Shown: positions 1-7,939 of the stretch, one piece after another
Layout: each line of letters starts with the position of its first letter
How positions within the stretch are numbered: position 1 is the stretch's first letter
Origin: Pyramidobacter piscolens
Lineage (GTDB): Bacteria > Synergistota > Synergistia > Synergistales > Dethiosulfovibrionaceae
DNA: 64,000 nt
Direction of reading: 5' to 3'
Assembly: GCA_004558205.1 (NCBI GenBank)
Contig: SFDM01000001.1
Location: forward strand, 1-64,000
Translations under genes and position numbers: made by a program
Notes under the pieces: model-generated
The model's input: the letters and a program-made list of their open reading frames with translations, nothing else
What the model was told of the DNA's origin: nothing
Database searches by the model: none

Positions 1-117
1 CTGTTGGCCCTTGACAAAAAACACAGTATCTTTGCGTTGAAATCTTTTGACGCAGCTCTTCGATTTGATATTAAGCACGTCAATGGAGAATTAGTATCAG
101 TGCCGCAGGCGTCTGCT
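1..117. repeat. Partial copy of intergenic repeat family A
   Basis: No gene is seen here. The stretch carries one arm of an interspersed repeat: the tract around 33-100 (tttgcgttgaaatctttt, then a cttcgattt...ttaagcacg tail ending gaattagtatca) recurs at about 12540-12830, 22690-22900 and 27230-27475. The copy is cut by the window edge. Its function is unknown; its size and palindromic arms in fuller copies are MITE-like. Confidence 0.75.
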
Positions 118-873
118 TCAGAGACGCTGTGGGGTGAAACGGCTGGAATTGCCATTAGTTTTTTCGTCGATCAAGGATAACGGCGATTCCTGCGCCATTT
201 TTTCCAGCGCTTTCGCCGCGGCATCCTGTTCCGCGGCCTTGCGGCTCGGGCCGACGCCTTCGGCCAGACGGCCGCCGTTCAGGGACACGAAGACCCTGAA
301 AAGCGGGTCGTGCTCGGGCCCTTCCCGGGCGATCAGGTCATAGCGGGGAGCCTCGCCACCCTTTTCCTGGCAGAGAATCTGCAGGCGGCTTTTGGGATCG
401 AAGGCGTTGGCCGCCCTTTTTTCCTCCTCGGGGCGGCTGTTCAGAAAGGCGCGGGCCGCTTCCAGCCCGCCGTCGAGGTACAGCGCGCCCAGCAGAGCTT
501 CCACGGCGTCGGCGATCATGGCGTCGGAGACGCTGTTCCTCTGGCCCTTTCCAGCGCGAAGCAGCCCGTCGAGGCCCAGAGCGTGCCCCCAGAGCGCCAG
601 GGCTGATTCGCAGACCAGAGACGAACGGGCGCGGGTCATCACGCCCTCGCTCGCGCCCGGAAAGGCGTGATAGATGGCGTCGCTGGTCAGGACTTCGAGA
701 ACGGCGTCGCCCAAAAACTCGAGGCGTTCGTTCCACCAGGGCAGCCCCAGCTCATGAGCATAGGAAGAATGGGTCAGCGCCTCTTCAAGCAGGGCAGGCT
801 GGGCAAAACGATACCCAATCTTCTCCTGAAAGTTCAGAAGCGACCGGGCGCGCGCTTCTTCCCGCTCGGTCAT
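118..873 (-). CDS. rnc: Ribonuclease III
   Basis: Endonuclease that cuts double-stranded RNA in rRNA precursors and structured mRNAs, acting as a cytoplasmic homodimer. The RNase III signature ERLEFLGDAVLEV lies near residue 48 and the catalytic acidic residues recur in the ADAVEALLGALYLDGG segment. A C-terminal double-stranded-RNA-binding domain covers roughly residues 155-230. About 251 aa is usual for the family. I chose the ATG at 873, whose A is the last base of the fabF stop codon (TGATG overlap); a GTG one codon upstream is possible. It is the last gene of the fatty-acid operon, a fab-rnc order common in bacteria. Confidence 0.95.
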   Translation of the reverse strand: MTEREEARARSLLNFQEKIGYRFAQPALLEEALTHSSYAHELGLPWWNERLEFLGDAVLEVLTSDAIYHAFPGASEGVMTRARSSLVCESALALWGHALGLDGLLRAGKGQRNSVSDAMIADAVEALLGALYLDGGLEAARAFLNSRPEEEKRAANAFDPKSRLQILCQEKGGEAPRYDLIAREGPEHDPLFRVFVSLNGGRLAEGVGPSRKAAEQDAAAKALEKMAQESPLSLIDEKTNGNSSRFTPQRL

Positions 874-2111
874 CACTTTTCGAACTTGCCCAGGGCCAGT
901 ACGCCGTTATGGCCGCCAAAGCCGAAGTTGTTCACGAGCACCCGCCTGATATCCTGGCTGTGCAGCGTCTCCGCCACCACGTTGACGTTGCACTGGGGGT
1001 CGGGCGTCTCGTAGTTCATCGTCTTGTGGACGATGCCCTCTTCGATGGACTGAATGGCCGCGATGGTTTCCAACCCGCCGGCCGCGCCCAGGGCGTGCCC
1101 GAGGATGGACTTGGTGGAGTTGACCAGCACCTGGGGCGCTTTGTCGCCGAAGACTGAATTGATGGCCTTGGACTCCATCACGTCGTTCAGCCCCGTAGAC
1201 GTACCGTGGGCGTTGATCAGATCCACGCAGTCCCATCCGGACTGTTTGACGGCGAACTCCATGGCTTTGGCCGCGCCGGTCCCCTCGGGATCGGGAGCGG
1301 TGATGTGGCCGGCGTCGCAGGTGGCGCCATAGCCGGTGATTTCAGCGTAAATATGGGCTCCGCGGGCCAGGGCGTGTTCCAGCTCTTCGATAACCACTAC
1401 ACCGGAACCTTCGCTGAGGATGAAGCCGCTGCGGTCCGCGTCGAAGGGGCGCGATGCATGCTCGGGATCGTCGTTGTGGTTGGAGCACAGCGCCTTCATG
1501 GATCCGAATCCGGCCACGGTCAGGCCGCTGATGCAGGCCTCGGTGCCGCCGGCAAGCATCACGTCGGTATCGCCGCGGAGAATCGCGTACCAGGCTTCGC
1601 CGATGCTGTTGATCGACGAGGCGCAGGCCGTGACGATGCTCATGTTGGGGCCCTTGGCGCCGTGCAGGATAGCCACGTAAGCCGAGGACATGTTGTTGAT
1701 CATCATGGGGACCACAAAGGGTCCCACTCTGCGGGGGCCGCCCTTGAAAAGGGCGAACTCGCCCTCGGTGCAGGAAAGGAAACCGCCCTGTCCCGAACCG
1801 ATATAGACGCCGAAGCGCCAGGGATCGAGCGCCGCCGTGTCCAGTTTCGCGTCTTTCACGGCCAGGACGGACGCCGCCGCGGCGAACTGAATCGCCCGGT
1901 CGTTGCGTTTTGCGTCTTTTCTAGGCATAAACTCAGCGGCGTCAAAATCATGGACTTCCGCTGCGATTTTCACGCTGTAGTCGGTGGTGTCAAAGGACTC
2001 TATTTTTCTGATGCCGTTCTGCCCGGCTTCGAGCGCGCGCCAGTAATTTTCTTTGCCGATACCGACAGGGCTGACCACGCCGAGTCCGGTGATAACTGCT
2101 CTACGATTCAT
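873..2111 (-). CDS. fabF: Beta-ketoacyl-ACP synthase II
   Basis: Condenses acyl-ACP with malonyl-ACP in type II fatty-acid elongation (cytoplasm). The protein is 412 aa, typical of FabF. The nucleophile is Cys163 in TACASS; the two catalytic histidines lie in NAHGTSTGLND and in STKSILGHALGAAG. The reading frame is open upstream, but ATG at 2111 is preceded by AAGGAG at good spacing and starts the conserved MNRRAVITGLG, so the 28 upstream codons are not counted. It follows acpP by about 100 bases and is translationally coupled to rnc. Confidence 0.96.
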   Translation of the reverse strand: MNRRAVITGLGVVSPVGIGKENYWRALEAGQNGIRKIESFDTTDYSVKIAAEVHDFDAAEFMPRKDAKRNDRAIQFAAAASVLAVKDAKLDTAALDPWRFGVYIGSGQGGFLSCTEGEFALFKGGPRRVGPFVVPMMINNMSSAYVAILHGAKGPNMSIVTACASSINSIGEAWYAILRGDTDVMLAGGTEACISGLTVAGFGSMKALCSNHNDDPEHASRPFDADRSGFILSEGSGVVVIEELEHALARGAHIYAEITGYGATCDAGHITAPDPEGTGAAKAMEFAVKQSGWDCVDLINAHGTSTGLNDVMESKAINSVFGDKAPQVLVNSTKSILGHALGAAGGLETIAAIQSIEEGIVHKTMNYETPDPQCNVNVVAETLHSQDIRRVLVNNFGFGGHNGVLALGKFEK

Positions 2112-2210
2112 CTGGAACTCTCCTTGCTGGCCCCGGTTGGGCAAACGCGATTCAAAATCGGGAGAGGCGCTGCCGCGGCCTCTCCCATAAAACACACAAT
2201 CGCTCTCTGA

Positions 2211-2462
2211 TTAATCTTCGATTCCAAGCTTGCTGGACGCATAGTTGATCGCTTCGCCGACGGTGGTCAGCTTTTCAGCGTCCTCGTCGGGGATTTCGAT
2301 GTCGAATTCTTCTTCGATTCCCATGATCAGCTCAACGATGTCGAGGGAGTCGGCGCCCAGGTCTTCCACAAAGGAAGCTTCGGGACGGATCTGGTCCTCT
2401 TCAACGTCAAGACGGTCGATAATAATTTCCTTCAGGCGAGCAAGAACATCTGCTTTATTCAT
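2211..2462 (-). CDS. acpP: Acyl carrier protein
   Basis: Small acidic carrier (83 aa) that holds growing acyl chains on 4'-phosphopantetheine. The attachment serine is Ser39 in GADSLDIVEL. Length and acidity match the family. It sits between fabG and fabF in the fatty-acid operon and starts about 45 bases after the fabG stop with a GGAGG-type ribosome site. Confidence 0.97.
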   Translation of the reverse strand: MNKADVLARLKEIIIDRLDVEEDQIRPEASFVEDLGADSLDIVELIMGIEEEFDIEIPDEDAEKLTTVGEAINYASSKLGIED

Positions 2463-2507
2463 TATGATGCACCTCCGTAATATTATGCGGGCTCTTATGA
2501 GTCCGCT

Positions 2508-3245
2508 TTATGCCATAGTCATCCCGCCGTCCACGGCGAGAACCTGACCTGTGATATAGGAAGAACTGTCTTGGGCAAAGAAGGACACGGCGTTTGCCAC
2601 GTCCTCGGCCGCGCCCTGGCGTCCCGCGGGAATCCCAGAGAGGATCGCCTGCTGGGCCGCCTCACTCAGGACCTTCGTCATGTCCGTGGCGATAAAGCCC
2701 GGCGCGACGCAGTTTACCGTCACGCCCTTGCTGGCGTACTCCCGGGCAGCGCTCTTGCTGAAGCCGATGACGCCGGCCTTGGCGGCGCAGTAGTTGGCCT
2801 GACCAGGGTTTCCCGAAAGCGCCACCACCGAGGCGATGTTGATGACTCGCCCCCAGCGCGCGTGAAGCATGGCTTTCAGCGCCTCGCGGGTGCAGAGGAA
2901 CACGGACTTCAAATCGGCGTCCAATACGGCGTCCCAGTCGGCGTCCTTCATTCTGAGAAGGAGGTTGTCCTTCGTGCAGCCCGCGTTGTTGACCAGGATC
3001 TCCACGGGCCCCATATTTTCTTTGACGGCCGCGAAAAGGGCCTTCACGTCCTCGGGCTTCGACACGTCGCCAGCAAAGATCCGAGCCGTTCCGCCCGCTG
3101 CGTTGATCTCATCGGCGAGGGACTGGGCGGCTTCCGCAGAAGAACGGTAGTTCACCGCCACGGCGCAGCCGTCGGCGGCGAGCCTTTTAGCGACGGCGCG
3201 GCCAATTCCGCGGCCCGCGCCCGTTACGAGAGCGACGCGGCTCAT
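2508..3245 (-). CDS. fabG: 3-oxoacyl-ACP reductase
   Basis: NADPH-dependent short-chain dehydrogenase that reduces 3-oxoacyl-ACP in each elongation cycle. It has the Rossmann motif TGAGRGIGRA at the N-terminus, the NNAG motif, and the Ser...Tyr-x-x-x-Lys catalytic set around SVVALSGNPGQANYCAAK. At 245 aa it is normal length. The start overlaps the fabD stop by 4 bases, so the two are translationally coupled. Confidence 0.95.
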   Translation of the reverse strand: MSRVALVTGAGRGIGRAVAKRLAADGCAVAVNYRSSAEAAQSLADEINAAGGTARIFAGDVSKPEDVKALFAAVKENMGPVEILVNNAGCTKDNLLLRMKDADWDAVLDADLKSVFLCTREALKAMLHARWGRVINIASVVALSGNPGQANYCAAKAGVIGFSKSAAREYASKGVTVNCVAPGFIATDMTKVLSEAAQQAILSGIPAGRQGAAEDVANAVSFFAQDSSSYITGQVLAVDGGMTMA

Positions 3246-4216
3246 TGCCGGGCCTCCTCTTCCATAGGAGGTTCGGCAAGGGACTCGACAAAGGGGGGAA
3301 CGGAATCCAAGTCGGCCGCGTGCTCCACGTTAAGCGTGCAGGCCCCCTTCTGTATCTTCTTGACGGTGCCCGTCAAAACCTTGCCGGGGCCGATCTCCAT
3401 AAAGGCTCCTACGCCCTCGGAGATCATGGTCTTCACGCTCTTCACCCACTGCACGGGGCTGTAGGTCTGTTCGTAAAGGCCGTCGCGGATGGCGCGGGTG
3501 GTGGAGACGATCTGAGCCGTCACGTTGGCCACCAGCGGGAAGGCCCCTCTGTTCCAGGTGCACTTGTCCATCTCGTAGGAAAGAAGGTCGGCCACGGGGC
3601 GCATGAGGGAACAATGGAAGGGCGCGCTCACCTTCAGAAGCACCGAGCGTTTCGCGCCCCGCGCTGAAGCGAGGGCCACGGCGCGCTCTACTGCGCTCCG
3701 GTGCCCGGAAATGACCAGCTGGGACGGGGTGTTGTAGTTCGACGGCTCGCAGACTTCGCCCTGAGCGGCTTCGGCGCAGAGCTCCTCCACCGAGTCAGGC
3801 TCCAGCCCGATAATCGCGGCCATGGCCCCCACTTCGGGCGGCACGGCGTCCTGCATGAAGCTGCCCCGTTTGTGCACCAGGCGCACGCCGTCAGAAAGGG
3901 ACAGCACGCCGCTGGCCACGAGGGCCGTATACTCCCCAAGGCTGTGCCCCGCCACGAAGGCGGGTTCCAGTTCCACGCCGCGCTCCAGCAGAGCCCGGTA
4001 GACGGCGATCGACGCGGTCAGGATCGCCGGCTGCGTGTAGGCGGTGAGGACCAATTTCTCCTCGGGGCCGTTGAAGCACACGTCGCTGAGGGAGAATCCC
4101 AGAGCGTCGTCGGCCTCGGCAAAGACGTCCCTCGCGGCTTTCGACAGGCCGCAGAGATCCTGTCCCATACCCACGGCTTGTGATCCCTGGCCGGGAAAAA
4201 GCAATGCGTATTTCAT
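3242..4216 (-). CDS. fabD: Malonyl-CoA:ACP transacylase
   Basis: Transfers malonyl from CoA to ACP for chain extension. The 324-aa protein has the FPGQGSQ motif at residues 7-13 and the nucleophilic Ser92 in the GHSLGEY motif. It lies between fabK and fabG; the 16-base gap to fabK and 4-base overlap with fabG show a tight operon. Confidence 0.95.
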   Translation of the reverse strand: MKYALLFPGQGSQAVGMGQDLCGLSKAARDVFAEADDALGFSLSDVCFNGPEEKLVLTAYTQPAILTASIAVYRALLERGVELEPAFVAGHSLGEYTALVASGVLSLSDGVRLVHKRGSFMQDAVPPEVGAMAAIIGLEPDSVEELCAEAAQGEVCEPSNYNTPSQLVISGHRSAVERAVALASARGAKRSVLLKVSAPFHCSLMRPVADLLSYEMDKCTWNRGAFPLVANVTAQIVSTTRAIRDGLYEQTYSPVQWVKSVKTMISEGVGAFMEIGPGKVLTGTVKKIQKGACTLNVEHAADLDSVPPFVESLAEPPMEEEARQ

Positions 4217-4232
4217 AGATGGTTGTCTCCTT

Positions 4233-5168
4233 TTAAGAAGCCATGGAAGACAAGATCCTATTCGCCTCCATGACCATATCTTTGATGATGCCGGCGCAGG
4301 GGCGGATATCGGAAACCAGCGCCGCGGACTGCCCCGCCATCACCGATCCCATTTCCACGTCGCCGTCGACCACGGCGGCGCGCAGACGTCCCACGCCGAG
4401 CTTTTCCACTTCCTCAGAGGAAGCGCAGGCCTTTTCAAGTTCGGTAAACTTCTTCGTCAGCTTGTTAGCGATACAGCGCACGGGATGGCCCGTGGACTGC
4501 CCCGTCACGGCGGTGCAGCGCTCTTTCGAGTTGACGAGCGCGTCCTTATAGGCGGGGTGCACCGTGCATTCCGCCGAACAGACAAAACGCGTGCCCACCT
4601 GGACGCCCTTGGCGCCCAGAGCGAAGGCCGCGGCCATGCCCCGTCCGTCGGCGATCCCGCCGGCGCAGACCACAGGCACGTCCACCGCCGAAACCACCAA
4701 AGGCGTCAAAACCATGGTGGTCAGCTCGCCGATATGGCCGCCGGCCTCACAGCCTTCGGCGATGACGGCGTCGGCGCCCTGCTTCACCACGCGGCGCGCC
4801 AACGCGCTGGTGGCGACGACGGGCATCACGATGGACCCAAGGGGCTTCATCTTCTCAATGACCCTGCCGGGGCTTCCCGCACCCGTGGTAATCACCTTCA
4901 CGCGGTATTTGGCGGCCAGTTCCAGAGCGTCGTCGGCCGTCGGCGACAGGAGCATGATGTTTAAACCGTACGGTTTATCGGTCAAATCCTTGATCTTCAG
5001 GAGTTCTTTTTCCAAAAGCTCGGGCGGCGTCGCTCCGGCCGCAATGATGCCCAGCCCTCCGGCATTGCTGACCGCCGCAGCCAGCTCTGCGTTTGCGATC
5101 CAGGCCATAGCGCCCTGAATCACGGGATATTCAATTCCAAGTAATTCTGTTAACTCTTTTCCGAGCAT
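4233..5168 (-). CDS. fabK: Enoyl-ACP reductase II (flavin-dependent)
   Basis: FMN-containing reductase of the nitronate monooxygenase/FabK family that catalyses the last step of each elongation cycle, replacing FabI. The 311-aa protein starts with LLGIEYPVIQGAMAWIA, carries the EGCEAGGHIGE flavin/active-site segment near residue 140 and GGIADGRGMAAAFALGAKGVQVGTRF in pieces near residue 175. Its place among plsX, fabD and fabG supports FabK rather than a stand-alone nitronate monooxygenase. I see no fabI-like gene in the window. Confidence 0.93.
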   Translation of the reverse strand: MLGKELTELLGIEYPVIQGAMAWIANAELAAAVSNAGGLGIIAAGATPPELLEKELLKIKDLTDKPYGLNIMLLSPTADDALELAAKYRVKVITTGAGSPGRVIEKMKPLGSIVMPVVATSALARRVVKQGADAVIAEGCEAGGHIGELTTMVLTPLVVSAVDVPVVCAGGIADGRGMAAAFALGAKGVQVGTRFVCSAECTVHPAYKDALVNSKERCTAVTGQSTGHPVRCIANKLTKKFTELEKACASSEEVEKLGVGRLRAAVVDGDVEMGSVMAGQSAALVSDIRPCAGIIKDMVMEANRILSSMAS

Positions 5169-5203
5169 TCCAAGAACCCCTTTCTCTGCTTTTCCGCTCT
5201 ATC

Positions 5204-6208
5204 TTACCGTAATTCCTGATTGATGTCTTCGCGGATCTTTTCCAACGCCCCGCGGGCGACAAAACTGCAGGCCACGTTGATGGCGTTGGTGATCGCCGGG
5301 GCCTTCGAACGCCCGTGAGCTTTGATCACGGCTCCGTTAACGCCGAGAAGGGCCGAACCGCCGTAGCGCTGGTAATCCACGCGCTGGCTCAGCTTTTTCA
5401 TGGTCGGATACAGAAACAGCGCTCCCGCTTTCGCCATCAGCGACTCGCTGAGCGACTCCTTCACAAGCCCTTTGCAGAACTTGATCAGCCCCTCGAAGGA
5501 CTTGAGCATCACGTTGCCCGAAAAGCCGTCGCAGACCACCACGTCGGCGTCGCCCAGAGGCACGCGGTTCGCCTCGATATATCCGCCGAAGTTCAGGTTC
5601 TCGTTGCTCTGAAGACGTTCGCGGGCTTCCGCGATCACGTCGTCGCCCTTGATCTCCTCGGACCCGTTGGAAAGCAGGCACACCCGCGGGCTGTCGGAGA
5701 GTTTTTCCACGTCCTTCATGTAGATCGACCCCATCAACGCGAACTGCACCAGGTTCAGAGGCTTGCAGCGCACCGTCGCGCCGGCGTCGAGCAGAAATGA
5801 AGGTTTTTTCGTCGGGAGCAGGATCCCCAGCCCCGGACGGTCAATTCCCTTGAGGCGCCCGACCACGAGCACGCCGCCCGCCACGATGGCGCCGGTGCTT
5901 CCCGAAGAGACGCATCCCTGGGCTTCGCCAGAACGGACCATCTCCATGGCCAGCCGCATACTGGAATTCTTTTTGTACCTGATCGCCTTCGTGGGCATCT
6001 CGTCGCCGCTGATAAACTCCTCGGTATGAACCACGTGAATCCGCCGCTCTACGCTGCCGTCGGCCTTTTCAAGAAGCGGTTTTATGACCGCCGAGTCCCC
6101 AATCAGCGCCACTTCGAGAGCGCCGTTGTTTTTACAGGCTTCTATTACGCCCGGGCATACGGCCGACGCGCCATGATCCCCGCCCATAGCGTCTACAGCA
6201 ATTAACAT
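5204..6208 (-). CDS. plsX: Phosphate acyltransferase PlsX
   Basis: Makes acyl-phosphate from acyl-ACP, the first committed step of the PlsX/PlsY phospholipid route; a peripheral membrane enzyme. The protein is 334 aa and begins MLIAVDAMGGDHG, the family hallmark, with further conserved VSSGSTGAIVAGG and VVCDGFSGNVMLKS segments. It starts 12 bases after the fapR stop. The fapR-plsX-fab order is the classic FapR regulon operon. Confidence 0.96.
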   Translation of the reverse strand: MLIAVDAMGGDHGASAVCPGVIEACKNNGALEVALIGDSAVIKPLLEKADGSVERRIHVVHTEEFISGDEMPTKAIRYKKNSSMRLAMEMVRSGEAQGCVSSGSTGAIVAGGVLVVGRLKGIDRPGLGILLPTKKPSFLLDAGATVRCKPLNLVQFALMGSIYMKDVEKLSDSPRVCLLSNGSEEIKGDDVIAEARERLQSNENLNFGGYIEANRVPLGDADVVVCDGFSGNVMLKSFEGLIKFCKGLVKESLSESLMAKAGALFLYPTMKKLSQRVDYQRYGGSALLGVNGAVIKAHGRSKAPAITNAINVACSFVARGALEKIREDINQELR

Positions 6209-6220
6209 GAGCCCCTCACC

Positions 6221-6829
6221 TCATCCTTGTTTTCTCAATGACGCCTCTTCCGGCGCGGCCGTCTCGTCGGCAGCCGTCAGGGCCATCACGATAAAACGCC
6301 CTACATAGATCTCCTTGTCGCCAACGCAGGTATGCACGCTGACGATATACTTGTTCCCTTCGTGAACCCCGACTTTCGCCCGGGCGACAAGCCGCTCGCC
6401 CACCGTGGCCGGCGCGTTGTAACGCCCTCTGAAGGACTTCACGACCACCATGTCGGCGGCGACCACTGCGATGGCCAGAGTGCTGGCCTGGGCGTAGATA
6501 TACTGATCCCACACCTGGTCGGTGTGGCGGAAAGCCATGTCCTTCGTGGTGTTCAGCACCGACAGGGCCCATACGTTGGGCTCCAGTCCCAGCAGCTCGC
6601 CGATGAACTCTTCCTGCTTCAAAGACCTCAGCCGGCTGACAGCCCTCTCGGCCATCTGCCGCGTGCGCTCTCGCAGTTCCGGCACCCCTAGCAGCGCGCG
6701 GTCCAGACGGATCGTGCTGAGGCTGACCTTGAGAACTCTCGCCAGATCCTCGTCAGAATGGAGTGGATTCTGGTCGATGAGCGAGATTAATTTCTCATGA
6801 CGTTTCAATTTTCCTGTTGTACGGGTCAT
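6221..6829 (-). CDS. fapR: Fatty-acid biosynthesis repressor FapR
   Basis: Transcriptional repressor of fatty-acid and phospholipid genes, released by malonyl-CoA. The 202-aa protein has an N-terminal DeoR-like helix-turn-helix (about residues 10-45, LARVLKVSLSTIRLDRALLG), a linker helix, and a C-terminal hot-dog domain (about 75-190) that in this family binds malonyl-CoA. It is the first gene of the operon, so it probably represses its own transcription at the dyad just upstream. Confidence 0.93.
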   Translation of the reverse strand: MTRTTGKLKRHEKLISLIDQNPLHSDEDLARVLKVSLSTIRLDRALLGVPELRERTRQMAERAVSRLRSLKQEEFIGELLGLEPNVWALSVLNTTKDMAFRHTDQVWDQYIYAQASTLAIAVVAADMVVVKSFRGRYNAPATVGERLVARAKVGVHEGNKYIVSVHTCVGDKEIYVGRFIVMALTAADETAAPEEASLRKQG

Positions 6830-6844
6830 CGTCCCTCTCCATTC

Positions 6845-6861
6845 TTAACACCTAGTCCTAA
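6845..6861 (-). promoter_or_regulatory. Candidate FapR operator
   Basis: A 17-base imperfect dyad, ttaacacctagtcctaa, keeps the TTA...AC...GT...TAA skeleton of known FapR sites. It lies just downstream of the predicted fapR start point, 15 bases before the fapR ATG, where bound repressor would block transcription. The match is partial. Confidence 0.6.
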
Positions 6862-6883
6862 CATCTACTCACGAACAATAGGC

Positions 6884-6912
6884 AGTATAGAGTCTTTACA
6901 GGCAAAGGTCAA
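6884..6912 (-). promoter_or_regulatory. Sigma-70-type promoter of the fapR-fab-rnc operon
   Basis: Read leftward: -35 TTGACC (6907-6912), 17-base spacer, -10 TATACT (6884-6889). The start point would fall near 6877, upstream of the FapR-like operator. No other good promoter is apparent before rnc, so all eight genes may share this one. Confidence 0.7.
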
Positions 6913-7038
6913 GCCGCAAAGACCGGCGGCGTGAAAATTTTTAGTTAGAGAAGCGCCGGATTCAAAAGAAAAATATGCTTCGAAGAAAGGAAAAAGGCCG
7001 GCGGCGCTCTGCCCGCGCCAACACCGGCGGCCCCTTCG

Positions 7039-7082
7039 TATGCGAGAGAAAAGGTCCCACAAAGAACCTTTTCTCTCGCATA
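7039..7082. repeat. 17-bp perfect inverted repeat
   Basis: Arms at 7039-7055 (tatgcgagagaaaaggt) and 7066-7082 are perfect complements around a 10-base loop. It stands directly beside the rpmF terminator. It has no T tract of its own, so it may be an RNA-stabilising 3' hairpin or a protein site. Confidence 0.7.
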
Positions 7083-7083
7083 C

Positions 7084-7117
7084 AAAAGGCCCCCCGCAAA
7101 CGCGGGGGGCCTTTTTT
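7084..7117 (-). terminator. Bidirectional terminator after rpmF
   Basis: GC-rich stem ggccccccgc/gcggggggcc with a 3-base loop, flanked by AAAA on one side and TTTTTT on the other. It lies just after the leftward rpmF stop and separates the ribosomal/ackA block from the fab operon. Confidence 0.85.
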
Positions 7118-7124
7118 CTTTCGC

Positions 7125-7340
7125 CTATTCAGCTGCCTGTTCCGCCGCAGCTTTGTCGGCGGCGACCTTGAGCACCTTGCGTCCGCGGTAATAGCCGCAG
7201 GCGGGGCAGGCGCTGTAGTTCAGGATCGTCTCGCCGCAATGGGAGCAGACCGTCATGCCGGGCGCAGTCATAGCGCCGAGCCAGTGGGCCATGCGCAGAT
7301 GCGTTCTGCGATGAGAAACTTTCATCTTTGGAGTTGCCAT
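7125..7340 (-). CDS. rpmF: 50S ribosomal protein L32
   Basis: Large-subunit ribosomal protein, 71 aa. It begins MATPKMKVSHRRTHLRMAHW and carries two zinc-binding pairs, CSHC and CPAC, so it is the zinc-binding form. It follows the YceD-family gene by 2 bases, the widespread yceD-rpmF arrangement, and is followed by a strong terminator. Confidence 0.96.
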   Translation of the reverse strand: MATPKMKVSHRRTHLRMAHWLGAMTAPGMTVCSHCGETILNYSACPACGYYRGRKVLKVAADKAAAEQAAE

Positions 7341-7342
7341 CG

Positions 7343-7906
7343 TTATTTCCCTCCTTTTTGCTTTTCGTCATCTAATAAACGTGCCAGAGTCAGGAGCCGC
7401 GGGTCCGTTCGATCCTCTTCAGGGAGAAGCGAACCAATTTCCGCACACCCCTCCGGGCAAGTCACGTAAGCCGGCAGGGATACCACAAGGCACTCCCAAA
7501 CGAGATCTCCTACGTCAACGCTGTTGCCAAGCCGGTCGACGGGCAAAATCACTCTGTCGGACTCATAAAACTCTTCTTCTTCCGAAACTTTCCCAGCATC
7601 TTCTGACTGCAAGATGTAAGAATACATGAATTTTTCCTTAATTGCAACCGTCAAAGGAGAAAGACATTTTCCACATTGAGTGGCAACTTCTCCATCAAGT
7701 TCGAGGATAAGTTCGGCGCCTTCAGGAATCCTCCGCGTGACCGCCGTGACCTTCAGGGGGCCAGCCATCGTGAACTCCTGGCTGTAGCCATCGACGGGCT
7801 CAGTAAAATCCAGTGTCCAGCTCTGGGAAAGCTCAAGCTGTTGTTCCTTTTCGTCGGGAAAGAACGCGATAAGGCGCCATTCCGCAGGCCGTTTCGTTAA
7901 CGCCAT
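7343..7906 (-). CDS. DUF177/YceD family protein
   Basis: 187-aa protein of the YceD (DUF177) family, which almost always precedes rpmF and in some organisms has been linked to 23S rRNA/50S assembly. Two cysteine pairs are seen, CGKC near residue 95 and CPEGC near residue 155, plus the C-terminal DPRLLTLARLL segment typical of the family. A GGAGGA ribosome site precedes the ATG at 7906. The exact biochemical role is not evident from sequence. Confidence 0.88.
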   Translation of the reverse strand: MALTKRPAEWRLIAFFPDEKEQQLELSQSWTLDFTEPVDGYSQEFTMAGPLKVTAVTRRIPEGAELILELDGEVATQCGKCLSPLTVAIKEKFMYSYILQSEDAGKVSEEEEFYESDRVILPVDRLGNSVDVGDLVWECLVVSLPAYVTCPEGCAEIGSLLPEEDRTDPRLLTLARLLDDEKQKGGK

Positions 7907-7939
7907 TATTTTTCCTCCTCCGACGCCTCTTGTTTCAGA

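Noticed and set aside
6865..7062. 65-codon frame on the - strand upstream of fapR
   Set aside because: It covers the fapR promoter and has no ribosome site or recognisable motif.
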